Assembly (NCBI GenBank): GCA_016192455.1
Contig: JACPUC010000019.1
Coordinates: 124,001 to 188,000, forward strand
Length of the DNA: 64,000 nucleotides
Direction of reading: 5' to 3'
DNA from: Candidatus Tectimicrobiota bacterium
Lineage (GTDB): Bacteria; JACPUC01
Below the pieces are notes generated by a model. That model saw nothing but the letters and a program-made list of their open reading frames with translations. It ran no database searches and had not been told where the DNA came from. Made by a program: the position numbers and the translations under genes. The stretch's first letter is position 1. Every line of letters begins with the position of its first letter. Shown in pieces: positions 1 through 9,409 of this stretch.

Positions 1-887
1 CTATCGCGGCGCAGGGGCGCAGGGGAGTGTTTGCGGCCCCCAACCCCCCTTGGCACGGCCGCCTGCCGCGCAGTGGATTCATCAGGGAACTCTCGGGACG
101 TACCACGAATTGAAGCTGCTCAGCATCTCGTAGGAGCGCTTGGCATCCTCGTAGGAGGCCTGCGCCACTCTACCCTGCTCTTTGTCTGTTTTCACCCTAC
201 GCTTGAGCAGGGCAGTGGACGCTGTGGTGGGCACCTTACCTCTTATCCTCTCTTCCGAGACCCTACGCGCCCGCCCTCCGGATTTCGGCCGGACCTTCCA
301 GGCTGCTCGTGGAGCAAGCGGCCAAGAAGGCGGCCCAGGAGGGGCGGCGCATGCAAGCCGCTCGTATCGCTCCCGCGGTCTGCCGCTCGCCGGTTTGGCG
401 GCATTGCCTTTTCCGCCCGCCGAGGAGGCGGTGGCGCACAAGGCTGCCTTTGCGGCGAGCCGTGGCGCACTTTGCTTTGGCGGGGGGCGAAGAGCGTGAT
501 ATAGTAGTCTCCTTCACAGTAACCGCCAGCACTCTTGTCGGGGCTCTCTGAACTTGCGGACTGAGGCCGCCGTGGGCAGCAGCCGGGATGCCCGGCGCCG
601 CTCTTCCTGGGTGGTTGGAGCCGCGCCGGTGGCGCCGAGTGCGCTGTTCACGCGCCGGCACTTGAGGTAGGATGGAGGCACAGCGATTCGAGCTCTGAGA
701 AACACGACACCCTGGAGCAGCCAGCCTTGTCCCCGTCGGTAACCTGGCCTCAATGCAACGGCACGACCGGGAGAGCAGGAGCCGGCTTCCAGATTTGTAA
801 GGAGGTGCAAGCAACCGGAACGTTGTTCAAACACGGTTGGAGGTGAAGGGGGAAGCTACGTTCTAAGGCAGAGGAGGAGAACTCAAG
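1..887. other. Window-start spacer, no supported gene
   Basis: No reading frame here looks like a known protein. Several overlapping GC-driven frames exist on both strands. The only stretch with a protein-like character is on the minus strand ending at 82: its last ~35 residues (from a GTG at 195) read as a charged helix ending in NSWYVPRVP, but it has no ribosome binding site and no recognisable family, so it is not called. A purine-rich AAGGAGG at about 796 has no sensible start behind it. The real ribosome binding site for the next gene is GAGGAGGAG at about 870-878. Confidence 0.5.
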
Positions 888-2084
888 ATGGCAAGAAATT
901 CTCAACGTCGCGCCTGGATAGTGTTCGTCATGGTAGCCATGGCCCTGAGCCTGCTGACGATCATGCCACGGCAAAGCGCCGCCATCGAAGGCCCCGAGAT
1001 CAAGATCGGCGTCTTGAAGCCCTACACGGGATGGGGGGCTGAGACGGCACAGTATGCCGAAATCGCCATGGACATGGCCCTGGACAAGATCAACAAGGCC
1101 GGCGGCATCAACGGCATCCCCATCCGGCTCATCAAGTACGACACGCGCAGCAAAGCGGAGGAGGCGATCCTGGCCGCCCGGCGGCTCCTGGAGCAGGACA
1201 AGGTGCTGGCCATCATGGGGCCTGAGCTGAGCGCCGAGGCGCAGGTCGTCTTCCCGGTCATCAATCGAGGCGGCGTGATGGCGGTCTCCTCGATGGCCTC
1301 GGCACCCGGCATTGCCGCCGCGAACCGCCCCTGGGCGTTCCGCAACATCATGACGAGCGAGAAGCTCCTTGAGCCGGCGTTGGCCAAGTTCTTGAGCAAG
1401 CATCCAGAGATCAAGAACGTGGTCATCGTGTATGACAATAAGGATTTCCTGTCGAAATCCGAAGGCACGAAACTCTTTCCGGAATTGTTGAAGCCGCACA
1501 ACATCAAGGTCGTGGACATGGTCGCCTTTCACACCGGCGATGTCGACTACGCGGCGCAGGTCACCAAGATCAAGAACACGAAGCACGATGGCATCATCCT
1601 TGCCGCCCTCTACTATGAAGGGGGGTACTTCGTGCGCGAGCTGCGGCGGCAAGGTGTGAAGAGTCCCGTGCTGGCCGGCATCGGCATCTCCAGCCCGGTG
1701 TTCATGCGCGCCGGAGGCGAAGCTACAGAAGGGGTTGTCAACGCGCAAGGGTTCTGGACGGGAAACCCGCGGCCCGAGGTGCAGGAGTTCGTGAAGGAGT
1801 TCCTGGAACGCGCCAAAGGGAAAGTCCAAGTGATTACGCCGCCGCAGTACACCGCCTCCAACTACGACTCGTTGATGATCACCGCCAAAATCATCAAGGA
1901 GTCGGGGGTGACGAACCGCTCCGAAGACCTCGCCAAGGACCGCGAGCGTATCCGCAACGGTTGGCAGAATCTGAAGGATTACCCGGGCATGCAGGGTAAG
2001 ACGAGCATCGGAGCGGACGGCGATGCCGTGAAGGACGTCTACATCATCGTGGTGAAGGGCGGCGATTTCGTGCCCTACGAGTAG
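888..2084 (+). CDS. ABC transporter substrate-binding protein, LivK/branched-chain amino acid family
   Basis: Predicted periplasmic binding protein of the Peripla_BP_6 (LivK, amide-binding) type, 398 residues, the usual length. The N-terminus has a basic start, a hydrophobic core (residues ~10-26) and an AxxA-like end before the mature part starting near IEGPEIKIGVLKPYTG, a signal peptide. The family signature of an opening beta strand (KIGVLKPYTG), then MDMALDKINKAGGI and a hinge region around IMGPELSAEAQVV, is clear. A strong Shine-Dalgarno (GAGGAGGAG) sits ~10 bases before ATG. The ligand cannot be read from sequence; neighbouring hydantoinase and amidase genes suggest an amide, ureide or amino-acid-like compound. 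The permease and ATPase partners are not in the window. Confidence 0.9.
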   Translation: MARNSQRRAWIVFVMVAMALSLLTIMPRQSAAIEGPEIKIGVLKPYTGWGAETAQYAEIAMDMALDKINKAGGINGIPIRLIKYDTRSKAEEAILAARRLLEQDKVLAIMGPELSAEAQVVFPVINRGGVMAVSSMASAPGIAAANRPWAFRNIMTSEKLLEPALAKFLSKHPEIKNVVIVYDNKDFLSKSEGTKLFPELLKPHNIKVVDMVAFHTGDVDYAAQVTKIKNTKHDGIILAALYYEGGYFVRELRRQGVKSPVLAGIGISSPVFMRAGGEATEGVVNAQGFWTGNPRPEVQEFVKEFLERAKGKVQVITPPQYTASNYDSLMITAKIIKESGVTNRSEDLAKDRERIRNGWQNLKDYPGMQGKTSIGADGDAVKDVYIIVVKGGDFVPYE

Positions 2085-2555
2085 CGCAGGGGTGCTAGGC
2101 CGCCTCAGCCTGCGGCGGAACTCAGTGGCAGCTCCCTGCCGGGGAGCTGCCACACGTCGCATTTCAGAAAGGGCGGCGCCGCAGCGGAACCTTGCCACGG
2201 GTGAGCGGCCGCATTCTGGTGCACCGTGGCGCGCGGCCGGAGTCTCGCCGCGGCCGGGGCGAGGCCGTCGCGGCTCCTGGGGGAGTCAGGAGCAGAAGCC
2301 CAACGTGGTGTAGCGCCAACGCCTTCCAGTCAAGCCGCACCTCTACGCCTTACCCCAAGCCGCGCCTCGGTCTCCTCTTTCGAGACGGGAGGCCCGTCGG
2401 CGGCGGGTCCGCCTTTCAACGGCCAATGGTGCGGACGGGCGCGGCGCAGGCTGGAAGCTGCCGGTTGGTAGCTCGAACTACGCGGTCGCCTCGCGGCGCC
2501 GATCAACACCATCGTTCCGAACGCTGAGCGCGTGCGTGAAGGAGGAAAGCACGGC
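2085..2555. other. Spacer between binding protein and hyuA
   Basis: About 470 bases with no credible gene. Apart from the 12-bp stem-loop at 2125-2153 I see no promoter with two good boxes. The ribosome binding site for hyuA (GAAGGAGG) is at 2538-2545. Confidence 0.5.
2125..2153 (+). terminator. Perfect 12-bp stem-loop after the binding-protein gene
   Basis: Bases 2125-2136 and 2142-2153 are exact reverse complements (GTGGCAGCTCCC arm) with a 5-base loop, 40 bases after the stop codon. There is no T-run behind it, so it may act as a 3'-end stabiliser or a U-less terminator. It would fit raised expression of the binding protein relative to the downstream enzymes. Confidence 0.5.
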
Positions 2556-4646
2556 GTGGCGCATATCATCGGCGTGGACAGCGGGGGGACATTCACGGAC
2601 TGCATCGCCATCAGCGATGACGATGAGGTGATCTGGGACAAGGCGCCGTCGACACCCAGCGATCTCACCCGCGGTGTGCTCGCCTCCGTCGAGAACGTGG
2701 CGCGCCTGCGCAACGTTGAGCTGGAAGAGCTGCTTGGGGCCACCACGAGTTTCGTCCACGGCACCACGGCGGCCATCAACGCCCTCATCACCCGGGCCGG
2801 CGCCAAGACCGGCCTGATCACCACCATGGGACACGAAGATTCAATCCTCATCGGCCGCGTCTACCAGAAGGTAGCCGGCTTGTGGGAGAAAGAGGTCACC
2901 CACGCGGTGAAGCTCGACAAGCCGCTGCCCCTGGTGCCGCGGCCGCTCATCCGTGGCGTCACGGAGCGCATTGACTATAAAGGTTCGGTGCTCGTGCCCC
3001 TGAACCAGCGCGACGTGGAGCAGGCCATCGAGAACTTCCTCGCCGCCGGGGTCGAGGCGGTCGCCGTCTCCCTCCTCTGGTCGTTCATGAACCCCAGCCA
3101 CGAGGAGGCGATCAAACGCCTGATCGAGGCGCGGGCGCCGCAGCTCTTCGTGACGCTGTCGAGCGACATCGCTCCGATCATGAAGGAGTACGAGCGCACC
3201 GCCACCACCGTGATCAACTCTTACCTCGGCCCGGTCACCCAGCGCTACATGATGTCGCTCCAGAAGCAGCTCGAGGCCCGCAAGCTGCGCAGCCCCCTGG
3301 CGGTCATGCAGTCAATGGGCGGCGTCATCTATGCCGAGGAGGCGCGACAGCACTCGGTGCACCTGCTCAACTCCGGGCCGGTCGGCGGCGTCATCGGCTC
3401 CTTGAAGCTCGCCTCCCTCCTTGGTCTGCGCAACGTCATCGCCACGGATGTGGGAGGCACCAGCTTCGACGTGGGGCTTGTGGTGGAGGGCGAAGCCTCC
3501 TATGCCCCGTCACCCATCTTCGGGCAGTACCACGTCCTGCTGCCGATGGTGGACATCGTCTCGATCGGCGCCGGCGGCGGCAGCATCGCCTCCCTCGAGC
3601 CGGAGACGAAGCTGCTGCGCGTCGGTCCGCAGAGCGCCGGCGCCTCCCCGGGACCGGTCTGCTACGATGCCGGCGGCGCCGAGCCGACGGTCACCGACGC
3701 CGATGTGATCCTCGGCCGCATCAACCCGGAGAACTTCTGGGGCGGGCGCCTGCGGCTCAACCGCGAGAAAGCGCTGCGCGCCATCGAGGAGCGCATCGCC
3801 CGGCCCCTGGGCATGGACACCATCGAAGCGGCGAAGGGCATCATCGACATCGCCGACGCCCACATGGCGGACCTCATCCGCAAGGTCACCATCGAGCGCG
3901 GCCACGACCCGCGCACCTTCGTCCTCTTCGCCTATGGCGGCGGCGGCCCCAGCCACGTCGGCGCCTACGCCAAGCAGGCGGGAATCAGCCAGGCGGTGGT
4001 CTCCCCGTATGCGCCGGTGTTCTCCGCCTTCGGCATCGCCTCCTCCAGCCACGTGCGCTTCTACGCCAAGTCCGAGCCGATGCTGGCCCCGTTCCATGCC
4101 GAGCGCTTCAACGCCATCTTCCGCCCTCTCGAAGAGGCGGCGCTGGCTGATCTCCAGCGCACCGGCCTGAGCTCGTACGCGCACACCCTGGCGCGCTTCG
4201 TTGACCTGAAGTTCCGGCGCCAGGTCAACGAGGTGCGCGTGCCGGCCCCCGTGGGGAGGGAGCTCGACGCGGCGGACATGCAGGCGCTCGTGCAGCGCTT
4301 CTGCGACATGTACGAGCAGCTCTACGGGGAGAACACCGCCTATGCCCAGGCGGGCATCGAGCTGACCACGTTCCGCGTCACCAGCACCGTGACCCTGCAG
4401 CCGCTGCAGCTCAAGCCGAAACCGCTCGGCCCCGCCGATCCGCGGCCGGCCCTGAAAGCACAGCGTCCGGTCTTTTTCAGCGGCGATTTCGAGCCGACGA
4501 ACGTCTACGACGCGCAACTTCTGCAACCCGGCAACGTGGTGCGCGGCCCCGCCGTCATCGAGAGCCCGGCCACCTCGCTGCCGATCCATCCCGGCCAGAC
4601 GGCGCGCTTCGATGAGTACCTGAACGCCCGGCTGGATCTCGGGTAA
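2556..4646 (+). CDS. hyuA: Hydantoinase/oxoprolinase family protein, subunit A (HyuA-like)
   Basis: ATP-dependent hydrolase subunit of the N-methylhydantoinase A / 5-oxoprolinase / acetone carboxylase beta family, 696 residues, normal for the family. The N-terminal Hydant_A_N domain opens with IIGVDSGGTFTD, the phosphate-1 loop of the actin-like ATPase fold; the second phosphate loop (TDVGGTSFDVGLV) is near residue 297. The GTG at 2556 is preferred over an upstream in-frame GTG at 2532 because GGAGG lies 10 bases before it. The stop is 19 bases before the HyuB gene, so the two are co-translated and probably form an A/B complex. Substrate unknown: N-methylhydantoin, hydantoin, oxoproline or a ketone are all possible for this family. 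Confidence 0.9.
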   Translation: MAHIIGVDSGGTFTDCIAISDDDEVIWDKAPSTPSDLTRGVLASVENVARLRNVELEELLGATTSFVHGTTAAINALITRAGAKTGLITTMGHEDSILIGRVYQKVAGLWEKEVTHAVKLDKPLPLVPRPLIRGVTERIDYKGSVLVPLNQRDVEQAIENFLAAGVEAVAVSLLWSFMNPSHEEAIKRLIEARAPQLFVTLSSDIAPIMKEYERTATTVINSYLGPVTQRYMMSLQKQLEARKLRSPLAVMQSMGGVIYAEEARQHSVHLLNSGPVGGVIGSLKLASLLGLRNVIATDVGGTSFDVGLVVEGEASYAPSPIFGQYHVLLPMVDIVSIGAGGGSIASLEPETKLLRVGPQSAGASPGPVCYDAGGAEPTVTDADVILGRINPENFWGGRLRLNREKALRAIEERIARPLGMDTIEAAKGIIDIADAHMADLIRKVTIERGHDPRTFVLFAYGGGGPSHVGAYAKQAGISQAVVSPYAPVFSAFGIASSSHVRFYAKSEPMLAPFHAERFNAIFRPLEEAALADLQRTGLSSYAHTLARFVDLKFRRQVNEVRVPAPVGRELDAADMQALVQRFCDMYEQLYGENTAYAQAGIELTTFRVTSTVTLQPLQLKPKPLGPADPRPALKAQRPVFFSGDFEPTNVYDAQLLQPGNVVRGPAVIESPATSLPIHPGQTARFDEYLNARLDLG

Positions 4647-4665
4647 GGTTAGAGAGGAAGCGACC

Positions 4666-6930
4666 ATGGCGCACAGCCCAGATATCTCCACCACCCCCAG
4701 CGATGAGCAGGGCGTCGCCCTCCTGCGGGGCAAGGTTGATCTCGTCACCTTCGAGGTCCTGCGGCATCGCCTCTGGGCCATCAACGACGAGGCGGCCGCC
4801 GTCCTGCGGCGCGTCTCGGGATCGCCCGTCGCCTTCGATGTCAATGACTTCAACACCACCCTCCTGGACGCCCAGGGCAACGCCTTCATTGTCGGCGTTT
4901 ACATGCTCTCCATCGCTATCGGCCAGGACATGGTGGCGAAGTACATCCTGGAGCACTACCAGGAGAACCCGGGGATCAATCCGGACGACATGTTCATCTG
5001 CAATGACCCGTACATCGGCTCGCCGCACCAGAACGAGGTGACCGTCGTGGCGCCGATCCACTGGCAGGGGGAGCTGGTCGCCTGGGCAACCGCCTCCATT
5101 CACCAGCAGGACGTGGGCGGGCCGACGAAGGGGAGCCAGGTGAGCGTCGGTGCGAAGTCGATCTTCGAAGAGGCGTTCCCCATGGCGCCCATGAAGATCA
5201 TCGAGGGCGGCGTAATGCGCAAGGACATCGAGGAGGAGTACCTGCGCCGCTCCCGCACCCGCGAGCTGAACGCCCTCGACCTGCGCGCCAAGATCGCCTC
5301 GAACCAGGTGCGCAAGCGGCGCATCCACCAGATCATCGAGCAGTACGGGGTCGATACCGTGAAGAGCGTCATCCAGGGCATGATCGACTACGCCGAGACC
5401 CGCTTCCGGGCGCGCCTGCGCGAGCTGCCCGATGGCACCTGGCGGCACACCACCTTCCTCGACCACTGCCTGGCCGACGGCTCCATCATCTACCCCATCA
5501 AGCTCGCCATGACGAAGCGAGGCGACCAGCTCCACTTCGACTTCACCGGCACCGCCAAGCAGGCCCCGGCGATCATCAACTGCGCGTACCAGGGCCTCAT
5601 CGCGGGGATCATCGGCGCCGTCTTCCCCTACCTCTGCTACGACCTGCCCTGGTCCCCCGCGGGGGTGCTGAAGGCGATCAACGTCACGGTCGAGCCGGCC
5701 ACCGTGGTCAATGCAAGCTGGCCGGCGGGCGTCTGCAAGGCGACGACGGCGGCGATCACCATGGTGAACACGGTGGCGAGCATCTGCGTGGCCAAGATGC
5801 TGGCCGCCAGCGACGCGTACCGCGACCACACCATGGCCTCCTGGATGTCCGTGGCGCCTGTGCAGGAGCTCTTCGGCACGAACCAGCGCGGCGAGACGTT
5901 CGGCGCCACCCTCCTCGATCAGCTCGCGGGCGGCGGCGGCGCGCGCAGCGACAAGGACGGCATCGACACCGGCAGCATCATCCGCTCGCTGCATCTGACG
6001 ATCTCCAACGTGGAGACCTACGAGTTCCTCTATCCTCTCCTCTACCTGGCGCGGCGGCAGCAGCCGGACAGCGGCGGCGCCGGCACCTTCCGCGGCGGGG
6101 TGGGCGTGAGCATCCTCTACACGCCGTATGACATCGACGAGATTCCGACCAACATCATGCACACCATCTGCTGCGAGCAGCCGGCCAGCGTGGGCATCTT
6201 CGGCGGCTACCCGGGCGCCACGAACCAATTCACCATCAAGCGCAACTCGAACATCTGGCGGCTCTTCGAGAAGAACCTCCTGCCCACCTCCCTCGACGAG
6301 GTCGAAGGGGAACTGGAGATCGAGCCGGGCATCAAGGAGTCGAACCTGCGGCTCGGCGATGTCTACCGCTGCGTCACCTCGGGCGGCGGCGGTTACGGCG
6401 ATCCCCTGCGGCGCGATCCGGCCCGCGTGCTGCGCGACGTGCAACAGTCCCTCGTCACCCCTGAGGCCGGCCGCAGCCTCTACGGTGTTGTCGTTGACGC
6501 AAGTGCAGGGCAGGTCGATGCGGCCCAGACGACGGCGCTGCGGGCCGCCATGCGGCGGCTTCAGGGCGGAGCCGCGGGCTCGCCTCCGCCGGCTCCAGCG
6601 GCAAAAAGAGCCGCCGCGGCTGCCAGCATTGGCGAGGCGACGTGGCGCCAAGTAGGGGCGAACCTCTTCCTCGAGGCGGCGGGGAGCGAGGCGGCCTGGC
6701 AGCGCTGCCGGTGTGGTCAAGCCCTTGGCGCGGTGGGCGAGAACTTCAAGGCGCACACCGTGGTCAATGAGCTGCCGCTACAGGCGGCGGGGCCGCACGT
6801 TGATCCTTACAACCTTGGCAAGGGCAAGTTCGTCTTCCGGCAGTTCCTCTGTCCGAGCTGCGCGGTGCTGCTGGAGACCGAGGTGGCGCTGAAGGGCACC
6901 CCGTTCGAGTGGGATATTGAGGTTCGCTGA
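4666..6930 (+). CDS. hyuB: Hydantoinase subunit B (HyuB-like) with C-terminal Cys4 domain resembling acetone carboxylase gamma
   Basis: 754 residues; residues ~15-570 are a Hydantoinase_B domain (IICNDPY-type segment MFICNDPYIGSPHQNE, later TSGGGGYGDPLRRDP). Ordinary HyuB proteins end soon after the GGGGYGDP segment. Here an Ala-rich linker (~615-650) leads to an extra ~100-residue domain with C681-x-C683 and C729-x2-C732, likely a zinc site. Its FRQFLCPSC and GTPFEWDIE segments resemble the gamma subunit of acetone/acetophenone carboxylases, which is normally a separate small protein. The Shine-Dalgarno AGAGAGGAAG precedes the ATG. The domain suggests a carboxylase-like three-part assembly rather than a plain hydantoinase, but this is inference from motif resemblance. 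Confidence 0.88.
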   Translation: MAHSPDISTTPSDEQGVALLRGKVDLVTFEVLRHRLWAINDEAAAVLRRVSGSPVAFDVNDFNTTLLDAQGNAFIVGVYMLSIAIGQDMVAKYILEHYQENPGINPDDMFICNDPYIGSPHQNEVTVVAPIHWQGELVAWATASIHQQDVGGPTKGSQVSVGAKSIFEEAFPMAPMKIIEGGVMRKDIEEEYLRRSRTRELNALDLRAKIASNQVRKRRIHQIIEQYGVDTVKSVIQGMIDYAETRFRARLRELPDGTWRHTTFLDHCLADGSIIYPIKLAMTKRGDQLHFDFTGTAKQAPAIINCAYQGLIAGIIGAVFPYLCYDLPWSPAGVLKAINVTVEPATVVNASWPAGVCKATTAAITMVNTVASICVAKMLAASDAYRDHTMASWMSVAPVQELFGTNQRGETFGATLLDQLAGGGGARSDKDGIDTGSIIRSLHLTISNVETYEFLYPLLYLARRQQPDSGGAGTFRGGVGVSILYTPYDIDEIPTNIMHTICCEQPASVGIFGGYPGATNQFTIKRNSNIWRLFEKNLLPTSLDEVEGELEIEPGIKESNLRLGDVYRCVTSGGGGYGDPLRRDPARVLRDVQQSLVTPEAGRSLYGVVVDASAGQVDAAQTTALRAAMRRLQGGAAGSPPPAPAAKRAAAAASIGEATWRQVGANLFLEAAGSEAAWQRCRCGQALGAVGENFKAHTVVNELPLQAAGPHVDPYNLGKGKFVFRQFLCPSCAVLLETEVALKGTPFEWDIEVR

Positions 6931-7061
6931 GGCGAGCAACGTCAGGCAAGAAGCCGGAGTTCAGGGATGCAGGTCCCCAGGCGGCGCGTCCACCGTGGCA
7001 GGTGGCGGCAAGCCGGCGGGGCGCCGCGGGCGTGCCGCCGTTCACAGAGGGAGGCGCAAGC

Positions 7062-7733
7062 GTGGAGACGAGAGGTGAGGAGCTGACCCTTCAACCTGAA
7101 GAAACGGCGCTCATCATTATCGACATGCAGAACGGCTACTGCTCTCCGAACGGTGGGCTGGCGCGCGGCGGCGCGGATGTGCGCAACCAAGCGAGGATTG
7201 TGCCCAACGTCGTGGCGCTGGCGCGCGCCTGCCGCGCCGCCGGCGTGACGATCATCTGGGTCACCCAGGAGCACTACCAGGAGGACGTCACCCGCAAGCG
7301 CCACCGCATCCCCTCGCACCTCGACAAGCGGGGCGTCTTCCCGGCCTTGCGCCGCACGCCTGATGCGGAGCTGGTCGCGGAGCTGCGGCCCGAAATGCTG
7401 ACGACCGATGAGCGCGTCATCAAGCACCGCATGTCGAGCTTCTACAGCACCACCCTCGATGCGAAGCTGCAGATGCTGGGGATCACCACCCTCATCATCT
7501 GCGGCGTCGCCACCAATGTCTGCGTCGAGTCCACGGTGCGGGACGCCTATTTCCGCGACTACGACATCATCGTCGTGCGCGACTGCGTGGCCTCCTCCTT
7601 CCCCGACCTGCACGCCGCCACCCTGAAGAATGTCGAAATCTACTTCGGGCGCGTCGTCTCGCTCAGCGAGCTGCAAGCGATGCTCTCCGCCTCCACCGCT
7701 GCGCAGGCCGCGCGCGTGGAGACCGCCTCGTAG
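7062..7733 (+). CDS. Isochorismatase-family cysteine hydrolase, N-carbamoylsarcosine amidase-like
   Basis: 223-residue isochorismatase-fold hydrolase. The catalytic triad is visible: D21 in IIIDMQNGY, K121 in VIKHRMSSFY and C154 in GVATNVCVESTVRDAYFRDY. The family includes nicotinamidase, N-carbamoylsarcosine amidase, ureidoacrylate and biuret amidohydrolases. GTG at 7062 is chosen because AGAGGGAGG lies ~7 bases upstream; a longer in-frame extension to 7002 has no ribosome site and is Ala/Arg-rich noise. The gene follows HyuA/HyuB on the same strand. In known creatinine catabolism N-methylhydantoinase (HyuAB) makes N-carbamoylsarcosine, which an enzyme of this fold then hydrolyses, so the gene order fits that chemistry. 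Exact substrate not provable here. Confidence 0.88.
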   Translation: METRGEELTLQPEETALIIIDMQNGYCSPNGGLARGGADVRNQARIVPNVVALARACRAAGVTIIWVTQEHYQEDVTRKRHRIPSHLDKRGVFPALRRTPDAELVAELRPEMLTTDERVIKHRMSSFYSTTLDAKLQMLGITTLIICGVATNVCVESTVRDAYFRDYDIIVVRDCVASSFPDLHAATLKNVEIYFGRVVSLSELQAMLSASTAAQAARVETAS

Positions 7734-7736
7734 TCC

Positions 7737-7752
7737 GCCCCGTCGGCGGGGC
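7737..7752. terminator. Short GC stem-loop at the convergent gene junction
   Basis: GCCCCG-TCGG-CGGGGC, a 6-bp stem with a 4-base loop, begins 4 bases after the amidase stop codon, between convergent genes. It has no T-run, so termination is only plausible. Confidence 0.3.
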
Positions 7753-7843
7753 AACAGCAGGGCATTCTCAGGAAGGTCGCCACGAGGAACCGCCACCGCA
7801 CCCTCGGTCCGCGTCGCCGTTTCTGCTCCTCGATCCCCCTTCC

Positions 7844-9409
7844 CTACCACCCCATCCTCTTGAGCACGGCCGGAATCGCCGCCAGCACGTCGCGGGCGAT
7901 GAGCGCCGCCTGACCGGTGGTTTCGGCGGCGAGGTCGCCCGCCAGGCCGTGCAGGAAAACAGCGGCGCGCGCCGCCCGGTAGGGCGGCAATCCCTGCGCC
8001 AGCAATGACCCAAGCATGCCGGAGAGGACATCCCCCATGCCGGCGCTGGCCATGCCGGCGTTGCCTGTGGGATTGATGGCGAGCGGAGAGGCGGGGGCGA
8101 CGACGAGCGACCTCGCCCCCTTGAGGATGAGCGTCTGGTTGAACCGCCGCAGCGCCGCGCGCGCCGCCTCGAGGCGATCGGCCTGAACCTGCGCCGCGCC
8201 GCAGCCGAGCAGCCGCGCCAGCTCGCCCGGATGCGGCGTGAGGACCAGCGGCGCGGCAGCGGCGGCAAACGCCTCGGGGTGGCCGGCAAGGGCGTTCAAG
8301 CCATCGGCGTCCACGACGCAGGGGCAGGCCAGCTCGCGCAGGATCTCCCGGCAGAGGCTCGTCGAATCGGGGTGGGTCGTGATCCCCGGCCCCAACACCA
8401 TGGCATTGATGCCGCGCTCACGGCTGAAGGCCGAGAGCTGCTTCAGCGCGTAGGGATGCAGGCTCCCCTCCTCGTTCTCGGCCAGCGGCAGGGTCATGAT
8501 CTCCATGAGGCCGGTGGAAGCGCGGCTCTGCAGACCTTGCGGCCAGGCGAGGGTGACGAGCCCGGCGCCGCTGCGCAGGGCGGCCAGGCTGCTCATCATG
8601 GCAGCGCCGGCCAGGCGCGGCGATCCCGCCACCACCAGGACGTGCCCGTAGCTCCCCTTGTGACCGTCGGGCGAGCGCGCCGGCAGCGCCGCGCGCACCT
8701 CCGCCTCCTCGATGAGTTCGACCGCGATCCCTTCCGCCTCGACGGCCGCGGGTGGTATGCCGATGTCGGCCACCACCAGCTCCCCCACCGCCGCGGCGGC
8801 GGGGTAGAGCAGCACCCCGAGCTTGGGGAGCGCGAAGGTAACCGTGAGCTGGGCGCGCGCGTGCTCGCCAGGAATGGCGCCGCTGTCCGCCTGCAGGCCG
8901 GAGGGGAGGTCCACCGCCACGATCGGCCCGGGCGCCTCGTTCATCCGGCGAATGACCTGGGCAAGGAAATCGCGGGCGGCGCTGGTGAGGCCGGTTCCCA
9001 GGAGAGCATCGATGATGAGGCCGGCTTGCGCTAGCTCCCTGGCGAGCTCATCGAGCGGAGCGCCCTCGGCAACGACGAGGCGCGGCACTCCCATGCCGAC
9101 CACCGCCTCATAGTTGACTCTGGCGTCACCTTGAAGCGTCGCGGGGTCGGCAACGAGAATCAGGCGCACAGCCACGCCGCGGTTGAAGAGGTGGCGCGCC
9201 AGGGCGCAGCCGTCGCCGCCGTTGTTGCCGCGCCCAGCCACGACGGCAATGCGCAAGGCGCGATACCGCGGGTAGCGCAGCTCGATCGCCGCCAGCACCT
9301 GCAGGGCGGCATTCTCCATGAGCACGATGCCGGGGATGCCGTAGACCTCGATGGCGCGGCGGTCAATCGCCCGCATCTGCGCAGCGGTTGCAACCTTCAT
9401 GGGAACCAT
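7844..9409 (-). CDS. nnr: Bifunctional NAD(P)HX epimerase / ADP-dependent NAD(P)HX dehydratase
   Basis: 521-residue metabolite-repair enzyme that restores hydrated NADH/NADPH. Residues ~5-215 are the YjeF_N epimerase domain (MENAALQVL, then GRGNNGGDG and the VAVDLPSGL segment). Residues ~235-515 are the carbohydrate-kinase-like dehydratase domain with HKGSYGHVLVVAGS and the hallmark NAGMASAGMGDVLSG. The length matches the two-domain form. ATG at 9409 is used; an ATG three codons later (9400) is also possible. In many bacteria this gene follows pdxJ-acpS; here a large secreted-protein gene on the other strand lies between pdxJ and nnr, and acpS is not present. Confidence 0.95.
   Translation of the reverse strand: MVPMKVATAAQMRAIDRRAIEVYGIPGIVLMENAALQVLAAIELRYPRYRALRIAVVAGRGNNGGDGCALARHLFNRGVAVRLILVADPATLQGDARVNYEAVVGMGVPRLVVAEGAPLDELARELAQAGLIIDALLGTGLTSAARDFLAQVIRRMNEAPGPIVAVDLPSGLQADSGAIPGEHARAQLTVTFALPKLGVLLYPAAAAVGELVVADIGIPPAAVEAEGIAVELIEEAEVRAALPARSPDGHKGSYGHVLVVAGSPRLAGAAMMSSLAALRSGAGLVTLAWPQGLQSRASTGLMEIMTLPLAENEEGSLHPYALKQLSAFSRERGINAMVLGPGITTHPDSTSLCREILRELACPCVVDADGLNALAGHPEAFAAAAAPLVLTPHPGELARLLGCGAAQVQADRLEAARAALRRFNQTLILKGARSLVVAPASPLAINPTGNAGMASAGMGDVLSGMLGSLLAQGLPPYRAARAAVFLHGLAGDLAAETTGQAALIARDVLAAIPAVLKRMGW

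Noticed and set aside
1-887. Several frames at the left edge
   Set aside because: Mutually overlapping, compositionally biased and without ribosome sites.
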